A DNA stretch of 31,133 nucleotides from NCBI GenBank assembly GCA_902373545.1, contig CABKMZ010000018.1:1-31133 (forward strand). The letters run 5' to 3'. Under the pieces are notes generated by a model. The model had not been told where the DNA came from, ran no database searches, and was given only the letters and a program-made list of their open reading frames with translations. Of this stretch, positions 28,943-31,133 are shown in pieces (the stretch's first letter is position 1; each line of letters opens with the position of its first letter). Made by a program: the position numbers and the translations under genes. This DNA comes from an uncultured Actinomyces sp. GTDB lineage: Bacteria > Actinomycetota > Actinomycetes > Actinomycetales > Actinomycetaceae.

Positions 28943-30193
28943 ATGGCGACACCGCAAAACCACCTGGCAGTGATCAAGGTCGTCGGCGTCGGCGGCGGCG
29001 GAGTTAACGCCGTGAACCGAATGATCGAGGTCGGCCTCAAGGGCGTTGAGTTCATCGCGGTCAACACTGACGCGCAAGCTCTTCTCATGTCCGATGCCGA
29101 GACAAAGCTTGACATTGGCCGCGAACTGACGCACGGCCTGGGTGCCGGTGCGGATCCCGCCGTCGGCCGCAAGGCTGCGGAGGACCACATTGACGAAATC
29201 GCCGCCGCGCTGGAGGGCGCGGACATGGTCTTTGTGACCGCCGGCGAGGGTGGCGGCACCGGTACGGGCGCGGCCCCCGTCGTGGCCCGCGTGGCCCGCG
29301 AGGCAGGCGCGCTGACGGTCGGCGTCGTCACCCGCCCCTTCTCCTTCGAGGGTAACCGCCGCGCGGCGCAGGCCGAGGGCGGCGTGACCACGCTGCGTGA
29401 AGAGGTCGACACGCTGATCGTCATCCCGAACGACCGTCTCCTCGAGATCTCCGACGTCTCCATCTCCGTGCTCGACGCTTTCCGTGCTGCCGACCAGGTG
29501 CTGCTCTCGGGTGTCCAGGGCATCACCGAGCTGATCACCACCCCGGGCCTGATCAACGTTGACTTCAACGACGTCAAGTCCGTCATGAAGGATGCCGGCT
29601 CGGCGCTCATGGGCATCGGCGCGGCCACCGGCGAGGATCGCGCGCTGCGCGCGGTCGAGAGCGCGATTTCCTCCCCGCTGCTCGAGGCCTCGATCGACGG
29701 CGCCCACGGCGTGCTCATGTTCTTCCAGGGCGGCTCCGATGTCTCCCTCCAGGAGGTTTTCGCCTCCTCGCAGCTCGTGCGCGAGGCTGTTCACCCCGAG
29801 GCGAATATCATCTTCGGTGTCGTCGTCGACGATACCCTCGGCGACGAGATTCGTGTCACGGTCATCGCGGCCGGTTTCGACGATGTCGCGGAGGTGGCCC
29901 CGGTGCGTCCCGCCACCGCCTCTCGCGTCTCCGCGCCCGTCGCTCAGAAGCGTTCGTCAGCTCCCGAAGCCAAGGCTCCCGAGACCTCGCGTATCACCCA
30001 GCTGCCCACGCGTCGCCCGCAGCACCGACTGAACGTGGCCGCGCCCGTGCGCGAGGCTGCTCCGGCCGCCGTGGAGACTCCCGCCGCCGTGGAGTACGAG
30101 GAGAACGAGTCCGACCACTCCTTCGAGGTGCCCCGCATCTACCCCGAGGCCCCCGAAAAGGAAGAGCTGGACATCCCGCCCTTCCTGCGCTGA
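28943..30193 (+). CDS. ftsZ: Cell division GTPase FtsZ
   Basis: 416 residues with ATG at 28943 and AGGGAGA at 28931-28937. FtsZ polymerises with GTP into the ring that directs septum formation. Seen: N-terminal glycine loop [16 protein letters not shown] (13-28), tubulin signature GGGTGTGA (103-110), [19 protein letters not shown] as the T7 catalytic loop, and a linker of about 90 residues rich in Ala, Pro and Arg. The last residues LDIPPFLR are the conserved C-terminal peptide bound by SepF, FtsW or other partners in actinobacteria. It is the penultimate gene of the cluster; its TGA overlaps the pgeF ATG by 1 nt. Confidence 0.98.
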   Translation: MATPQNHLAVIKVVGVGGGGVNAVNRMIEVGLKGVEFIAVNTDAQALLMSDAETKLDIGRELTHGLGAGADPAVGRKAAEDHIDEIAAALEGADMVFVTAGEGGGTGTGAAPVVARVAREAGALTVGVVTRPFSFEGNRRAAQAEGGVTTLREEVDTLIVIPNDRLLEISDVSISVLDAFRAADQVLLSGVQGITELITTPGLINVDFNDVKSVMKDAGSALMGIGAATGEDRALRAVESAISSPLLEASIDGAHGVLMFFQGGSDVSLQEVFASSQLVREAVHPEANIIFGVVVDDTLGDEIRVTVIAAGFDDVAEVAPVRPATASRVSAPVAQKRSSAPEAKAPETSRITQLPTRRPQHRLNVAAPVREAAPAAVETPAAVEYEENESDHSFEVPRIYPEAPEKEELDIPPFLR

Positions 30194-30951
30194 TGACAAC
30201 GCAGCTTCTTGCCGGTGCCCGGGTCCACCTCACCGAGGTGGACCCGGGCACCGGTGCGCTATGCGGCAACGTGGGCCTGCACGTCGGTGATGACGAGGAG
30301 CTCGTGCACGGCAGGCGTCGCGCGCTCGCCGATCTGCTCGGCAGGGACGTCGTCTGGATGAACCAGACGCACTCGACCGTCGTCGAGGTGATCGCCCGCG
30401 GCGAGCAGGGGCCTGTGCTGGCTCGTTCCGGTGTTGCGCTGGGGCGTCCTGCGACGGGGGAGTGGGGCCCGGTGGAGGCCGACGGTGTCGTCATCGACGC
30501 GCGCGAGTGGCGAGGCGGGCCCGCGCTGGCCGTACAGACCGCCGACTGCTTGCCCGTCGTTTTATCGGCTGCCGACGGGCGTGTCGTCGCCGCCGTCCAC
30601 GCCGGTCGGCGCGGCCTCCTCGGGGGGATTCTGGGAGAGGCAGTGGCTGCTCTTCGTGCACGCACCGATGGGCCGATCGAAGCCCTTATCGGCCCCGCGA
30701 TCTGCGGGAGCTGCTACGAGGTGCCCGAGCAGATGGCCTCTGAGAGTGAGTCGTCCATGCCCGGAATTCGCACGCGCACCTCGTGGGGAACGCCCTCCCT
30801 CGATCTGCCGGCGGCAGCGGCAGCTTCGTTGAGCGCCCTCGGCGTGCGTGTTGTGACAGACCCGCGCTGCACCCTCGAGGACCAAGCCCTTTTCTCGTAT
30901 CGCCGCGATTCTGGCTGTGGGCGTCAAGCGCTCGTCATCGTTCCCGTCTAA
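30193..30951 (+). CDS. pgeF: Peptidoglycan editing factor PgeF (YfiH/laccase-domain family)
   Basis: 252 residues, ATG at 30193 overlapping the ftsZ stop (TGATG). Copper/zinc-site residues of the family are present: His60 in NQTHST, Cys119 in QTADCLPV, His136 in AAVHAGRRG. E. coli YfiH hydrolyses wrongly made UDP-MurNAc-L-Ser so that cell wall stems carry L-alanine, which fits a gene beside murC; members have also been described as purine nucleoside phosphorylases or multicopper oxidoreductases. The usual HAGWRG is HAGRRG here. Codons 7-21 form a perfect inverted repeat (separate entry). No signal peptide is seen. The gene was often called YlmD in Bacillus, where it also lies beside ftsZ and sepF. 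Confidence 0.9.
   Translation: MTTQLLAGARVHLTEVDPGTGALCGNVGLHVGDDEELVHGRRRALADLLGRDVVWMNQTHSTVVEVIARGEQGPVLARSGVALGRPATGEWGPVEADGVVIDAREWRGGPALAVQTADCLPVVLSAADGRVVAAVHAGRRGLLGGILGEAVAALRARTDGPIEALIGPAICGSCYEVPEQMASESESSMPGIRTRTSWGTPSLDLPAAAAASLSALGVRVVTDPRCTLEDQALFSYRRDSGCGRQALVIVPV
30212..30254 (+). repeat. Perfect inverted repeat in the first codons of pgeF
   Basis: Left arm 30212-30231, loop ACC (30232-30234), right arm 30235-30254. All 20 base pairs match, and two G-T wobbles (30210-30211 with 30255-30256) extend it. It starts 18 nt after the ftsZ stop and covers residues 7-21 of PgeF. RNA from it would form a very stable hairpin. There is no T tract after it. Confidence 0.95.
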
Positions 30952-31007
30952 CCGATACGTCGCACCTGCGAAGGGGAGCGAGATCCGCAGAGCTGTCACT
31001 GCCTCGC

Positions 31008-31019
31008 GCCCCGCGGGGC
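31008..31019. other. Palindrome downstream of pgeF
   Basis: GCCCCGCGGGGC is a perfect 12-bp palindrome 57 bp after the pgeF stop, followed by ATGCGTGTCTTCCC. It could act as a weak terminator of the dcw operon or be chance in high-GC DNA. The rest of the 30952-31118 gap shows no clear feature. Confidence 0.35.
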
Positions 31020-31118
31020 ATGCGTGTCTTCCCTTATTGGTGCCCTCCTCGCGACGCGCCGAGCGCCCTGCAGCGCGCAACCGTCAAGCGCCTGTAGCTT
31101 GTGGCTATGCATCGGCAG

Positions 31119-31133
31119 AAGGAGGAATGATGA
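31119..31133 (+). promoter_or_regulatory. Ribosome binding site and start of the next gene
   Basis: AAGGAGG (31119-31125) is followed by two in-frame ATG codons (31127 and 31130); the second has the better spacing of 4 nt. Only the first codon or two are inside the window. By gene order in actinobacteria the candidate is sepF or a YggS-type pyridoxal phosphate protein; the sequence here cannot decide. Confidence 0.6.

Overview
The window is high-GC actinobacterial chromosome, most like the Actinomycetaceae (Actinomyces/Schaalia group). That placement rests on gene content and order, not on a database search: hflX, a DinG-type helicase, ldh, lexA, a LysM division-inhibitor gene and nrdR lie together, LexA boxes have the actinobacterial form CGAAC-N4-GTTCG, a DUF3040 protein precedes mraZ, and the division and cell wall (dcw) cluster lacks murE between ftsI and murF. 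No tRNA, rRNA, CRISPR array, insertion sequence, phage gene or obvious recent island was seen.

Left part (1-5.5 kb): the 3' end of hflX overlaps a DinG-like iron-sulphur helicase, followed by L-lactate dehydrogenase (ldh). ldh converges on lexA across an 18-bp UUCG-capped hairpin. lexA is divergent from a small membrane LysM protein, and the shared intergenic region carries two LexA boxes, one per promoter. nrdR follows. This is a DNA damage and nucleotide supply neighbourhood.

Middle (5.5-15.2 kb): three leftward genes (HelD-type helicase, serA-type phosphoglycerate dehydrogenase, a long-chain acyl-CoA ligase with an unusual 11-residue-repeat tail), then a PAC2-family protein, a leftward spermidine-synthase-like protein, dinB (Pol IV) and a DUF3040 membrane protein. 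Convergent gene ends are marked by strong GC hairpins.

A 1.1-kb gene-free stretch (15157-16271) separates this from the dcw cluster. It contains a terminator hairpin, a set of about 41-bp units in forward and inverted orientation, a 50-bp direct repeat in two copies, a 23-bp minisatellite of about 13 units in two blocks, and the mraZ control region with an MraZ-type GTGGG operator of 10-bp period. It is the least explained part of the window.

Right part (16.3-31.1 kb): mraZ, rsmH, ftsL, ftsI, murF, mraY, murD, ftsW, murG, murC, ftsQ, ftsZ, pgeF, all rightward and mostly overlapping by 1-14 nt. Together they make UDP-MurNAc-peptide (murC, murD, murF), lipid I and II (mraY, murG), polymerise and cross-link it at the septum (ftsW, ftsI), and assemble the divisome (ftsZ, ftsQ, ftsL). 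A perfect 20-bp-arm inverted repeat lies inside the first codons of pgeF just after ftsZ. The window ends at the ribosome binding site and start codon of one more gene.

Most genes are conserved core genes. The unusual material is in the noncoding repeats, the operator-like sites, the ligase tail and the ftsZ/pgeF hairpin.
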